A stretch of DNA of 64,000 nt from Cladorrhinum sp. PSN259 (lineage: Eukaryota > Ascomycota > Sordariomycetes > Sordariales > Podosporaceae), in contig MU867080.1 in assembly GCA_033725935.1 (NCBI GenBank), positions 1 through 64,000 on the forward strand, read 5' to 3'. This document shows, piece after piece, positions 1 through 10,105 of this stretch. The notes under the pieces are model-generated. The model saw only the letters and a program-made list of their open reading frames with translations, was not told the DNA's origin and ran no database searches. Numbering within the stretch: the stretch's first letter is position 1; each line of letters opens with the position of its first letter. Both the position numbers and the translations under genes were made by a program.

Positions 1-94
1 ATAACTGGCATGGTTTTCCTGTACAATAAGATAGCTAGCAGGACCGGCGAACCTTTGACTAAAGGGCAATCGGTAGTACGAAATATTATTATTT

Positions 95-370
95 AATCTA
101 ATGCTTGAACGTTTGTTAGCGTGGTACACGCCCCATTCACACTTTCCTATGCCTATTTCTCTTATTTATACGCTCGTTCAGCTTCTGTTAATGCATTCCT
201 AATTCCTTTCTACGCATATTGGATATCCCAACCAGCATAGATAATTCCTTGCGTATTGACCATCTTCTAATTTATGATTTTCTAATACCTTACGGTTTGC
301 ATCTTTGCTTGTTTCTGTTCTTAGTTTTATAGGACATGTACCGAGCTAACAAACGTTCAAGCATTAGATT
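95..370. mobile_element. MITE-like element with 26-34 bp terminal inverted repeats
   Basis: Positions 95-120 are an exact reverse complement of 345-370 (26 of 26). The match continues inward to 128 and 337 with two mismatches, giving 34-bp arms. The roughly 210 bp between them contains no plausible ORF. A short AT-leaning core between perfect terminal inverted repeats is the form of a non-autonomous DNA transposon (MITE). I could not find a target-site duplication next to the arms (left flank ATTATTATTT, right flank GTAACTCCAA), so the exact ends or the class are uncertain. No second copy was noticed in the window. It could also be a transcribed hairpin. Confidence 0.6.
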
Positions 371-1045
371 GTAACTCCAATTTCTGGGGAATCATTCCCC
401 TCTCGATTAGGAAATAAATTCCTATGGGATATCACAGGGATTCCAGGTTGGAAAGAGCAGTAGCTTATGGATTCAACTCGGGATTGACACTGCATCACAT
501 TGCATGAGGAAGAAGGCAGGAAACGATCTCAACTTTATACTTAGTGGTGTTCCCCACATTGAGCAACAGTTCCCCAGGTCTTTGGCAGTATACCCTGAAC
601 AGACCTGACTAATGAACCGAACCTCGAAAGATGAAATCACTGGATCGTCACAGTGCTTCAGGCCATTTCTGGTGGACAAGCTCAAAATATACTGCATCAA
701 TACATTATCCAAGCCATGACTACCATCCCGTCCAACCTTCGAGATATCTCCGAGTATTCGGCATCTTTGACTCTCATGATGCAGAAACTACAGCCCAGGC
801 CTGATGGCTCGGCTTAGAGTTCAAGGAAATCACAGCTATGTGCTCGCATAATGTTCAAGCTCCTTCCCAAGGTTCAATGGTGTATCCATCTAAGTTTGGC
901 GAGTCCTCAGGTTCAAAGAAATGCAGAAATACCGCCCTCTTTTTGCACCCCACGAACCCTTTCTTCACAGTCAACAGACTATTAGAACTCAATAACTACT
1001 CGAACTCCAAGAATAACTAACAACCTACACTCAATCACACTCAAA
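371..1045. other. Intergenic, promoter side of the methyltransferase gene
   Basis: No gene can be supported here. Two short open frames (473-712 minus, 838-1020 plus) have no family resemblance and unremarkable codon use. The last 80 bases before the downstream start are CA-rich and end in TCAAAATG, as expected for a fungal 5' leader. Confidence 0.5.
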
Positions 1046-2052
1046 ATGACCCAAGACACCACCGCCCCCATCATCCCCACTCCCACCATCATCCAAGGCC
1101 ATCACGACAACTATGACCTCCCCGCTCAACCCAACCGCCTCGCCTCAACCTTTGCCAACCATCATGATCTGCCTTCCTATCATAAACAGTGGGACATAAT
1201 CTGGAAGGAGCATTACACACCCTGGGACCGCGGCGCACCCTCCCCCGCCCTCTCCGGCCTTCTGACCTCACCCCCTTCCCCTTTTCGCGCGGCAACACTC
1301 TTCCCTAAACATTCCTCCACCACTGGTAACAACCCCCCGAAAGCTCTAGTACCCGGCTGCGGAAGGGGTTACGACCCCCTTTTGCTCTCGTCATTCGGGT
1401 ACGATGTTGTCGGACTGGATCTTTCACCCACCAGCTTGTCCAAAGCTAAAGAACTTGAATCCTTCGTTTCCTCTTCCTCTTCTTCTACTTCTTCTTCTTC
1501 TTCTTCAGCAGCAGCAGCAGCAGAAATCTACGCGGTGAAGCCTGGTGTAGAAAAGAAGGGCAAGATTACTTGGGTCCAGGGGGATTTTTTCAAGGATGAG
1601 TTTTTGAGGTCAGCAGGGACGGGTAAGTTTGATGTTATTTTTGATTATACGGTACGTATCGGCCCCCCCCCCCCCCCCCCTCCCCTAACCTAATAAAATA
1701 AAAAATAAAAAAGAGAATGACTCCCTGGGTAAGATGGCTGTTAATCAGGAAATATTAGTTCTTCGTAGCCTTACCGCCTACCGCGCGACCTGCATGGGCC
1801 AAAAGGATGAAGGAGTTGTTGGATCCTGAGACTGGGAGGCTAGTTTGCTTGGAGTGGCCGCTCAGACGGGATATCAAGGCTGGTGGACCGCCTTGGGGTG
1901 TTACCAAGGAAAGTTATGAGGAGGTTTTGGGTGGGGATGGTAATGGACAGGGCTTGAAGAGGCTGTGCAGGTATCAGCCTGAGCAGACTCATCCGGCTGG
2001 GTATGATGAGGAGGGCAGGGTTATTGATTTTGTTAGTGTTTGGGGGTATTAG
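1046..2052 (+). CDS. Thiopurine/thiol S-methyltransferase-like SAM-dependent enzyme
   Basis: The model is join(1046..1651,1759..2052), 299 aa. It belongs to the TPMT-like class I methyltransferases, which move a methyl group from S-adenosylmethionine to small thiols or halides; substrate unknown. Visible landmarks are WKEHYTPWDRGAPSPAL near residues 53-69, the SAM motif I LVPGCGRGYD at 101-110, the acidic VGLDLS after motif I, and QGDFF at 178-182. The intron (107 nt, donor GTACGT at 1652, acceptor TTAG at 1758) joins FDYT to FFVALPP, which restores the family motif. The intron contains an 18-base C run directly after the donor. A Ser16-Ala5 low-complexity insert lies at about residues 142-159 in a loop after the SAM fold's second strand. 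The start is the first ATG after the CA-rich leader. The gene is convergent with the OTU gene. Confident in family, not in substrate. Confidence 0.85.
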
Positions 2053-2233
2053 AGAGGCAGTCCCATTCGTTCATCAGTTGCAGACGAAGGAGAGAGGTAT
2101 CAAGATTGGAATCGCTGTATAATTTGCAGACACGGCAGTCGAATGCTTTCTAACAGGTCTACGCTATTCTGCTGGACTGACACTGCTCCTTCTTTCCTTG
2201 CTGACCATGTTCTTCTAGTGAAATGGGACAAGG

Positions 2234-3157
2234 CTAGGTATCTTTCCTCAAAGAATTGTAATGCTCTCCTAATCCATACCCATGTCGATAATACGCCAAC
2301 CACAAAGTCTTCTTGTCTTCTGGAGGTGACTGAGGTGAAACCACTTCTGTCCTCCCATCTTGAACAACTCGAATCTCCACACCGTATGCATTGGCCAAAG
2401 CACTCAGCTCAAGCTGTCCACCCCACTCTGCGGTATCTCGAATCTTGTGGATATAATCTTCAAACCCTTCCTCCATGAAAGCCTCGTAATCATCTCGGTG
2501 TTGCTTCATATACTCGGCTGCTTCTGCTCTGACAACTTTGTATGGCATGATCTTCGGCTCCATACCTGGCTGGCTGCGTAATGGTATCCCGTTGAGTTCA
2601 AGCTGATCTGCCACGGCGGAAAATAGACAATGGCCGTCTGGGGCAATCTCCTTTTCTGTTAAGGAATGCGTTTTGAACTCCTTGGTCATGTATTCCTTCT
2701 CAAGAGATCGGTGATCGACCATGTTCGCTGCCTCAGACTCGGCAGCAATGGCAGCAGCTTCCTGTTCAGCTGCGCGACGAGCAAGACGCTCTTTTTGTCT
2801 GTTGCGCTTTTTCCCTCCGCCCCCACCATTGCCTGCTCCTTGTGGCTGATCCTCTGGTTGTGGTGGGGCGATGATGGTTGATTTTAACTTGTCGGAGAGT
2901 TCATGTGCCACCGACTCTGGCTCTGGTTCTGCCTCGCCCTCAACCTCCAAGTTGTTCTCTTCCACATTCTCCCCAGATGCCTTCCTTAGCTCCAACTCTT
3001 GCCTCTCCTTCAACTCCTTCTCAAGCTGGGCACATTCATCGTTGACAGCCTTTCTAGTCTTTTTGGTGGCGTTCTTCTTCTTTTGCGTGATGCGCGATTG
3101 GAGATCTTTCCGCTCCTTACTGTGGCGCGCTTGAAGTTGTTCGAGTGTTTCCTCCAT
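2234..3157 (-). CDS. OTU2: OTU-family deubiquitinase, OTUD6B / yeast Otu2 type
   Basis: Single exon, 307 aa, cytosolic cysteine protease that removes ubiquitin. In yeast the orthologue Otu2 acts on ubiquitinated 40S ribosomal subunits. The N-terminal third is a charged coiled coil (METLEQLQARHSKERK-like start, then Lys- and Glu-rich), followed by a Gly-rich linker and a basic KKRNRQKERLARR segment. The C-terminal half is the OTU domain: catalytic Asp174 and Cys177 in APDGHCLFSAV, WGGQLELSALA in the middle, and catalytic His299 in GLGEHYNSL close to the C-terminus. This order and length match the family. The frame is open 45 nt further upstream but contains no ATG there; 3157 is the first ATG and gives the usual MEE... 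start. It is divergent from PRP6, with 259 bp between the two starts. Confidence 0.93.
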   Translation of the reverse strand: MEETLEQLQARHSKERKDLQSRITQKKKNATKKTRKAVNDECAQLEKELKERQELELRKASGENVEENNLEVEGEAEPEPESVAHELSDKLKSTIIAPPQPEDQPQGAGNGGGGGKKRNRQKERLARRAAEQEAAAIAAESEAANMVDHRSLEKEYMTKEFKTHSLTEKEIAPDGHCLFSAVADQLELNGIPLRSQPGMEPKIMPYKVVRAEAAEYMKQHRDDYEAFMEEGFEDYIHKIRDTAEWGGQLELSALANAYGVEIRVVQDGRTEVVSPQSPPEDKKTLWLAYYRHGYGLGEHYNSLRKDT

Positions 3158-3416
3158 TCTGACTTGGTACCCGTCACGAGGAAGGATGCCCGCTGCTTGC
3201 AAGAGTTCCCTTGAAAATCATGGTGGGGCAACCTTGAATGGCGGGGTGGTTGTTGGTGGCAGGGTTAGGGTAAATAAACTTCCACCGAGGTACCGTTCTT
3301 GGCACTGGTGGCCTATGTAGGATCGATAACTGTGATAAACTTCCAAAAGTTGCATTTAATACCCCAGCAACAACTATCAACGCAACCCCCAACCATAACT
3401 GCGTCGTCCCGTCAAG
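3158..3416. promoter_or_regulatory. Shared divergent promoter of OTU2 and PRP6
   Basis: Only 259 bp separate the two start codons, so both promoters and both 5' leaders must fit in this interval. No TATA box is evident on either strand, which is usual for housekeeping genes. This is inferred from layout alone. Confidence 0.5.
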
Positions 3417-6278
3417 ATGTCGAGCAGACGCGATTTCCTCAGTCAGGCGCCCCCTGAAAACTATGTCGCCGGTCTCGGTCGTGGCGCAACAGGATTTACG
3501 ACGCGCTCTGATCTCGGTCCAGCACGCGAAGGTCCCAGTGAGGACCAAATCAAGGCTGCCGTCGCAAAACGAACAGCTCAACTCGGATTGGGAGACTCCA
3601 AGGACGACGACAATGACGATGCGGCTCGCTACCAGGACCCCGACAACGAAGTCGGCCTGTTTGCCGGCGGTATATACGACAAGGATGATGAAGAGGCCGA
3701 TCGCATCTGGCAGGAGGTAGATGAAAAGATGGCTAGTCGCCGAAAGAAGCAGAGGTTAGTACTTTCTACAAATGCACATTTCCACTACACCCTATCCAAT
3801 CGACATTTAGTTTATCATCAAGGGGGGTCAGATGAACAGTATACCAACGATCGATCCTACAGGGAAGCACGAGAACAAGCCGAACGAGAAGAGTACGAGC
3901 GCAAAAACCCAAAGATTCAACAGCAATTTGCCGGTCTAAAGCGGGCACTGGAGTCAGTAACCGATGAAGAATGGGCAAATCTACCAGAGGCAAAGGATTT
4001 CACGGGCAGGGCGAAAAGAGCTCGTCAGGCTCGCATGGAGCGCTTCTATGCCGTACCCGATAGTGTTCTGGCGAGCGCGAATGCTCAGGTCCAATTCGAT
4101 ACAACTGTCTCCGATGATGGAACTGCGACAACTACAGAATCGAAACCCAATGGCTTCCAATCCGATTTCAGAAAGATTGGTGAGGCCCGCGACAAGGTGT
4201 TGCGAGCCCGTCTCGAACAGTCATCACAGAACAGCGGTATTGCGACAGCCGGGAGTTCGACTAGCATAGATCCAAAGGGATACCTGACCTCGCTAGCTAA
4301 TGTCCAGGGCGCTGAGCAGAGTATTGGAGACATCGAGCAGTTCCGCAAGATGTTGAAATCTGCAGTCGATTCAAATCCAAAACAAGCAGCCAGTTGGATC
4401 GCAGCAGCCAGACTTGAAATCGCGGCAGGGAAACCCGGCGCAGCTCGAAAGGTTATTGCTTCTGGATGCGAGCATTGCCCAAAGAACGAAGACATCTGGC
4501 TTGAGAATATCCACCTGAACGATAACCACAATGCCAAGATCATCGCGGCAGAGGCCATTCGAAACAACCCCAAGTCGGTAAAGCTCTGGGTAGAGGCCAT
4601 GAAGCTTGAGAACGATGCCCGATCACGCAAGAAGGTCATTCGCAAGGCCCTGGACCACAACCCGGAATCCGAGGCTCTTTGGAAGGAAGCTGTCAACTTG
4701 GAGGATGATGTCCAGGACGCCCGAATTTTGTTGGCAAAGGCAACAGAACTCATTCCCAACTCGTTGGATCTGTGGCTGGCACTAGCACGCCTCGAGACTC
4801 CTGAAAAGGCACGGAAGGTGCTCAACAAGGCCGTACAAAAGATCAAGAACTCTCACGAGCTGTGGGTTGCTGCTGCGCGCTTGGAAGAGCAACTGGGTGA
4901 GGGCAAGAACCGTCCGGTCATGAAGAATGCTGTCAAGTTCTTGGTGAAGCAAAACGCCATGCCCAAGCGGGAAGAGTGGATTGCCGAGGCCGAAAGATGC
5001 GAGGAGGAGGGTGCTGTTATCACCTGCAGCAACATCATTGAGGAGACTCTTGGATGGGGCTTGGACGAGGATGACGACCGCAAGGAACTGTTCATGGAAG
5101 ATGCTAAAGCGAGCATTGGTCGGGGCAAATATGCGACAGCGCGCGCCATTTATGCGTATGCGTTGCGCGTTTTCCCCACCAGTAAACAACTTTATACTGC
5201 TGCCGTGGAACTCGAGAGAGAGCACGGCACAAAGGAAGGTCTCCTCGGCGCGCTCGAAAAGGCTGTCGAGGCTTGCCCCAACTCGGAAACCTTCTGGCTC
5301 ATGCTCGCCAAGGAAAAGTCGGCCGTCCTCGACGATGCCAGGCGTGTTCTTGCTCGGGCTTTCAATAAGCTTACTCAAAACGAAGATATCTGGCTTGCGG
5401 CTGTCAATCTGGAAGCGGACAACGGCTTCGTTGAAGAAGCGAGGAACCTGCTCAAGACGGCCCGGCAGAACGCGCCCACAGACCGTATCTGGATGCGCAG
5501 TGTCGCTTTCGAGCGGCAGCGTGAGAATAACGAATCGGCCATCGACCTTGTCATTGAGGCGTTGCGTCTCTTCCCCAAGACACCAAAGCTGTGGATGATG
5601 AAGGGACAGATTTACGAAGATCTGGGCAAGGCCCCTCAGGCAATTCAGGCGTACAGTGATGGCGTTCGGGCCGTGCCCTCCTCTGTGCCATTATGGCTGC
5701 TTTACTCCCGGCTCGAAGAGCGGAGCGGCAACGTCGTTAAAGCTCGTTCGGTCCTTGACAGGGCGAGACAAGCTGTGCCCAAGTCACCTGAACTGTGGAC
5801 GGAACTCATCCGTCTCGAACGCAGGGCGGGCAATATCAAGCAGGCCCAGACGCTCATGTCTACCGCCCAACAGCAGATGCCCAAGTCCGGCCTTCTGTGG
5901 GCTGAGCGTATATTGCACCTCGAAGCGCGCACCCAGCGGAAATCGCTCATCACCGAAGCGATCAAGAAGGTCGAAGACGATCCCATATTGCAGGTCGTCG
6001 CGGCGAGGATCCTCTGGGCGGAAAGAAGGCTGGACAGGGCGCAAAACTGGTTCGAGAGGGCGCTGCTGCTCGACAGGGACCAGGGCGATACCTGGGCCTG
6101 GTACTACAAGTTTTTGTTGCAGCACGGCACTGAGGAGAAGAGGGCGGAGCTGGTGAGCAAGTGCGTCATGAATGATCCCAGGCATGGCGAGCACTGGCAG
6201 GCCGTGGCCAAGGATCCGAAGAATGCGAATAAGAAGACCGAGGAGATTTTGGTCTTGGTTGCTGCTTCGTTGAGTTGA
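3417..6278 (+). CDS. PRP6: Pre-mRNA splicing factor Prp6 (PRPF6 / S. pombe Prp1)
   Basis: The model is join(3417..3754,3863..6278), 917 aa, close to human PRPF6 (about 940). Prp6 is the HAT/TPR scaffold that bridges U5 and U4/U6 snRNPs in the tri-snRNP in the nucleus. The N-terminal PRP1_N domain (about residues 1-150) starts SSRRDFLSQAPPENYVAGLGRGATGF and contains LFAGGIYDKDDEEADRIW. From about residue 260 onward there are successive HAT repeats with the W...A..E pattern (for example ASWIAAARLE, KLWVEAMKLE, ELWVAAARLE, RIWMRSVAFE, PLWLLYSRLE). The 108-nt intron (donor GTTAGT at 3755, acceptor CTACAG at 3862) is supported because its removal gives KKQREAREQAEREEYERKNPKIQQQF, the conserved PRPF6 wording. 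The intron is a multiple of three and has no in-frame stop. Confidence 0.97.
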   Translation: MSSRRDFLSQAPPENYVAGLGRGATGFTTRSDLGPAREGPSEDQIKAAVAKRTAQLGLGDSKDDDNDDAARYQDPDNEVGLFAGGIYDKDDEEADRIWQEVDEKMASRRKKQRLVLSTNAHFHYTLSNRHLVYHQGGSDEQYTNDRSYREAREQAEREEYERKNPKIQQQFAGLKRALESVTDEEWANLPEAKDFTGRAKRARQARMERFYAVPDSVLASANAQVQFDTTVSDDGTATTTESKPNGFQSDFRKIGEARDKVLRARLEQSSQNSGIATAGSSTSIDPKGYLTSLANVQGAEQSIGDIEQFRKMLKSAVDSNPKQAASWIAAARLEIAAGKPGAARKVIASGCEHCPKNEDIWLENIHLNDNHNAKIIAAEAIRNNPKSVKLWVEAMKLENDARSRKKVIRKALDHNPESEALWKEAVNLEDDVQDARILLAKATELIPNSLDLWLALARLETPEKARKVLNKAVQKIKNSHELWVAAARLEEQLGEGKNRPVMKNAVKFLVKQNAMPKREEWIAEAERCEEEGAVITCSNIIEETLGWGLDEDDDRKELFMEDAKASIGRGKYATARAIYAYALRVFPTSKQLYTAAVELEREHGTKEGLLGALEKAVEACPNSETFWLMLAKEKSAVLDDARRVLARAFNKLTQNEDIWLAAVNLEADNGFVEEARNLLKTARQNAPTDRIWMRSVAFERQRENNESAIDLVIEALRLFPKTPKLWMMKGQIYEDLGKAPQAIQAYSDGVRAVPSSVPLWLLYSRLEERSGNVVKARSVLDRARQAVPKSPELWTELIRLERRAGNIKQAQTLMSTAQQQMPKSGLLWAERILHLEARTQRKSLITEAIKKVEDDPILQVVAARILWAERRLDRAQNWFERALLLDRDQGDTWAWYYKFLLQHGTEEKRAELVSKCVMNDPRHGEHWQAVAKDPKNANKKTEEILVLVAASLS

Positions 6279-6767
6279 GGATAATAAGGGATGAGCGGCG
6301 GCTTATCATTCTGTGGGGGGATTTATATGTTCAAACAGGCGTTGTGAGTAATTGCGTTTAAATTTTGGTTAGCGGCATAGAATAAAAGGCACCTTAGTTC
6401 AATGGCTATTGCGTTGCTCACGGTAATTCAGAGACTTTATCGTACTCTTACTTCAACCTCAACTTTATGAAATATCGGCCCATGTCTCCTTTTGATAATG
6501 GATTGAAATTGAATTGACGATTACGCCATCGTAGAATACATATTACATACAGACTTTGATAAAACGTCCATCGGCCCCAAGAGAAACGCCATTCCCAACT
6601 CCCTGTCCCATGGGAACACCTCATCCCCCCTTCTCCCCTCTCAACTGTTCACACTGAACCATTGAGCACCTTATGTAAATGCCATGAAGAACCAATCCCA
6701 CCCTCCCATATCAAAGTGGAAAGGAGAAAAGGAAAAAAAGAGGACCTTTTTGGTGTCAAGAATAAAT
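6279..6767. other. Convergent 3' regions of PRP6 and the small membrane protein gene
   Basis: 489 bp between two stop codons. The sequence is AT-leaning, with several AATAAA-like hexamers on either strand, as expected for 3' UTRs. No gene is seen. Confidence 0.5.
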
Positions 6768-7415
6768 TTACTTTCCACCAAACCAGCCAGACACGTAGCT
6801 CTTGCTCTTGGCCGCCTTCTCCTCAACGGTGCGATCAAATTCGTCAATCTTTTTGAGGGTATCGGCTTTGGTCTGCTTGGCGTAGGCTTCCGTCTCGCGC
6901 TTGGCTTTAGAGAGGTCGTGGTTGATTGTGTTGACCTTTTAACCCGGGTTTTAGTTACTACGTTTCTCTCGAATTATGTTTTCTCCTTTGTAATTGTGTC
7001 CCGGTACATACAATGCAGAGCGACACAGAATAAAAAAAAAAGGAGGGTGAGAGTTTGGACTTACAGCGCTGTCAATCTTTCCACCGACTTCCTTGCCTAC
7101 GCGGGCACCCTGCTCCTTTGCTGATTCTGCGCGGGTGGAGATGGGGGATTGGTTGTCGTAGGAGGAAGAGCCGCTGCGGAATGAGGAGGAGTCGGGGGTG
7201 TGTTCCTTGATTTTGGACGAGAGTCGATGGGCGTCGGCTTTACAATGGGTGATTAGTCTTGTGATGATTCAGAGGGAAGTGAGGGGGGAAGCAAACATAC
7301 TCTCAAGTTTTCGCTCAGCTACGCGGGGGCTGCCGCCTGCTGAGTAGAGGTAGTAGCCAATGCCACCAGCGGCTAAGCTGCCAAGGGCAATAGGGACACG
7401 GGAACGGGCTGCCAT
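6768..7415 (-). CDS. Small single-pass membrane protein, 'calcofluor white hypersensitive' family
   Basis: The model is complement(join(6768..6935,7065..7237,7301..7415)), 151 aa. Residues 1-30 (AARSRVPIALGSLAAGGIGYYLYSAGG) form a short positively charged start followed by a glycine-rich transmembrane helix, like a mitochondrial or inner-membrane signal anchor. The rest is charged and helical (AERKLETDAHRLSSKIKEH ... AYAKQTKADTLKKIDEFDRTVEEKAAKSKSYVSGWFGGK). Introns of 63 nt and 129 nt have clear GTATGT and GTAAGT donors, and the joined frame closes at a TAA. Many filamentous ascomycete genomes carry a protein of this form named after a calcofluor-white-hypersensitive phenotype; I assign it by overall resemblance, not by a catalytic motif. 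The start used is the ATG beginning MAARSR; an upstream open frame lacks the family's N-terminus. Confidence 0.75.
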
Positions 7416-8390
7416 TTTGCTATATTTTTTATGTGGTGGTGAGTGGTTGTATTGTTGTTTGTGAGACGTGATGCTCAGTATATGGTTCAGTGGCTTATAT
7501 CTCTGGTTGGATGGAGAGGATAGGAACAAGAGAAAAAAGAAATTGGAATGGGCGAATTGGGGATTATTTCAATCGAGATCGATTGCGTGCTACTTCTTTC
7601 AAGTATGAGTTGCAAGTTTGGTTGGATGTCCCTCCCTCCTCATTCTCATTCACGATGACGTAGGGCTCCGGTGTAGAGGTCCGCTGGCTCGGCTGGGTCC
7701 AGGCTGGATCTGGAAATCGTTCGATCCCCGCCTTTCCTGTAAGTGGCGTGCATGAGACTTGGTGAGGTCTCCTCTGTGATTCGTGTTTGCTTAAATTGAG
7801 CTCAATTGTTGGCTATTTGAGTAACATTCTTCACGCTGAACTGGTATTATGCCTTTTCATTTTCCTCAGTGCCAGGGCGTCTGCTGGATATTCAAGTTCA
7901 CTGGGATAGAGACATCGAGACAAGCTAAGGAGCCTTCCGAAAGCTTGGCATCGAATTGCCTGCAGGCAGCCTGGGCAGCTTCCTGGCATTACATCATGGA
8001 GCAGCCAAAGTTCCAACTGACCTGAGCTTCACTGGTCTTGCATTTCTCCAATACATACGCAACTGGCGTCGGCATCGCCGGCGTCTTTTTGGTAATATCT
8101 TGGACCCCTAGTTATGTCGAATACAACATAATACTTTGCAGTTTCAAGGAATTATTGATGAAACCCCTGTCTTCTCTTCCCGAAGATACCCCTAACGCCG
8201 CGCATCCCTCATCTTCCCCATAAAAACGTCCGGATCCGCTGAATCGACGAGCTGTCCCCATCTACAACATCATTATCCCATCCGGCAGCCAGCCCACACA
8301 TGATCGCATTGTCAATGTTGCGCTGCAGGGAACATCGTGTTAGACGTGGCCGGATATCCGCATTCTGTTGATGACACCTGAGTTGCAGAA
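7416..8390. other. Divergent intergenic region, 975 bp
   Basis: It lies between the small membrane protein and the dysferlin-domain gene, which point away from it. Two open frames of about 60 codons (7831-8016 minus, 8038-8223 plus) look like chance. I see no TATA box at a convincing distance. Confidence 0.4.
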
Positions 8391-9795
8391 ATGCCCAGGG
8401 TAAAACATCACCGCTCGTCGCGTCGCGTGTCGCCCCCGAAGGACAGCGATTTTGACCACGAGATCAACCTCGTCGACAATACCGATGTTGAGGACGGTGG
8501 ATCCACCAGGCCTGCCACGGGCGAGCCATCGTCATCACAGCAACAAGTATTGCCAGGGGAAACACCAAGCCCAGGTGCCATAACTGGCCAGGAAAATGCT
8601 GGTGAGGGAGGGGCGCGACTTGAACCGGCACCAAGTCCCAATGAGCACCCCTCTATACAAGTTGAGGGTTTGTACAGCTATTCTGGAAGATGCTGAATTT
8701 GTGACTGACAATATGGCTGTAGAACCTACCCCATACGCAGAAGATGCAACTCGGCGGAAATCATCAGCCCCCAACGGTACGGACAAGCACAAACCAAAAA
8801 CACCAGAATCAGCAATTGATATTCTATATGAGAACCAACGAGGCGGCTTTCTCTGCGGTATACCACTTTTCTCATCAAAGGCCCTCGGTGGACTTGACCC
8901 ACCAGCATGGACAAACTACGCCCACAAGGTCAGCCCCACAAACATCCACAACGCGCAGGTGCCGGATCCCAGCTGGGAATGGGCATGGCCGGAATGGAGA
9001 ATCAACCAAGATGACGGAACGGATGATGATGGCTGGGAATACTCGTTTGCTTTTTCCAAAAAGTTGTCGTGGCACAAGGCAAGCTGGTGGAACTCGTTTG
9101 TCCGAAGGCGAGCATGGATCAGGAAGCGGGTAAAGAAGGATTCCGGATACATGTCGGCAGGCTCGCAGATGCTCAATCCCGAATACTTTACCGTCCGGGC
9201 ATCTTCGGAGCTCAGCCGGGAACGTAGCCCAAGCAGGATAACGGCAAACCTCAGTCCCCGGGGCAGCAGACTTAGCATGAGTACGGTCAACATGGGGGAC
9301 GACGTCGAGAAACCAGATATTGAGCACGTCGACGACCTTTTGCAGGTGTTGCGCGCATCTCGAATCGATAGGGAGAAGATCGAAGCAGTGGAAAATTATC
9401 TCGAACACGCCCAAGAGGACCTCGAGGGCCTCGAGAAGGTAATGCACGAAATCATGTCACTTTTTGTTTTTCAGGCCTCGCGACGGGCGCTCTTAACAAG
9501 GTTGACTGAGGTATCCGACCGAGCGGCGGCTCAGAAAACGAAGGATAAGGAGAAAACCATCAGTGAGGAAGTGAGACGGAAGGCAGATAACCTCGCGGCC
9601 GCAGTCAAGCATGCGGATGAAGAGGTGAGAAGGCTTGAGTACTGGTCCGATGTGAAGGGCATGGCCGAAGAGGGAGAATCGGTTGGGGCGGTTGATAAGA
9701 AGAAGGGATGGGATCCAAGTTGGCAGGGTTTGGACAACAGCGGGCCATCAGAACCTGCTCCTCAACATCCAAAAGGAGGTGTGAATTCAAATTGA
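8391..9795 (+). CDS. Dysferlin-domain protein, Mug65 / peroxin-like
   Basis: The model is join(8391..8667,8723..9795), 449 aa. The dysferlin fold (DysFN-DysFC) is shared by TECPR1, yeast peroxins Pex23/Pex30-type and S. pombe Mug65, proteins of peroxisomal or prospore/ER membranes. Signature tryptophans and arginines are visible: NQRGGFLCGIPLFSSKAL at about 130-146, SWEWAWPEW at about 176-184, DDDGWEYSFAF at about 193-203, and SFVRRRAWIRKRV at about 217-229. The C-terminal third is charged and helical (VMHEIMSLFVFQASRRALL, then Lys/Glu-rich). The first 90 residues are low complexity. The 55-nt intron (donor GTTTGT at 8668, acceptor TGTAG at 8722) fuses the two frames. A further GTAATG...CAG pair at 9439-9474 is only 36 nt and the peptide it would remove looks family-like, so I keep it as coding. 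No transmembrane helix is seen, so membrane association would need a partner. Confidence 0.82.
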
Positions 9796-10105
9796 AGTAG
9801 TAGGCTCTTTGCAGATATCAATATACCCATTTTTATTGTTTTTTGTATAATACTATCATTAAGGGGCGTAGATGGATGGACCGTGCGGGGGGTTTCCAGC
9901 GACGACGCAGCACTGGGTGTGTTCTAGAATTCTTCCATAGTGGGCCCAAACTTTTTCTGATTTCCAGTAGGCTGGTTTTGACACCTGCAAAGGCTCCCGT
10001 CTCACTTTCACTGTTTGAAAACTTGACAAAATAAAATCACAAAAAAGAGGGCCTAAACAACTGACGAAGGCCTTCTTTCTTTTGGAAATGCCAATCTCAT
10101 AGGTC
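9796..10105. other. Short intergenic spacer, 310 bp
   Basis: 3' UTR of the dysferlin-domain gene followed by the leader of the PPR gene, both on the plus strand. Nothing else is seen. Confidence 0.4.

Noticed and set aside
4085..4846. 253-codon minus-strand frame within PRP6
   Set aside because: Antisense shadow of a strongly coding plus-strand exon; no independent features.
9439..9474. GTAATG...CAG pair that could be a second intron in the dysferlin-domain gene
   Set aside because: Only 36 nt, below usual fungal intron size, no branch point, and the encoded peptide VMHEIMSLFVFQ fits the family.
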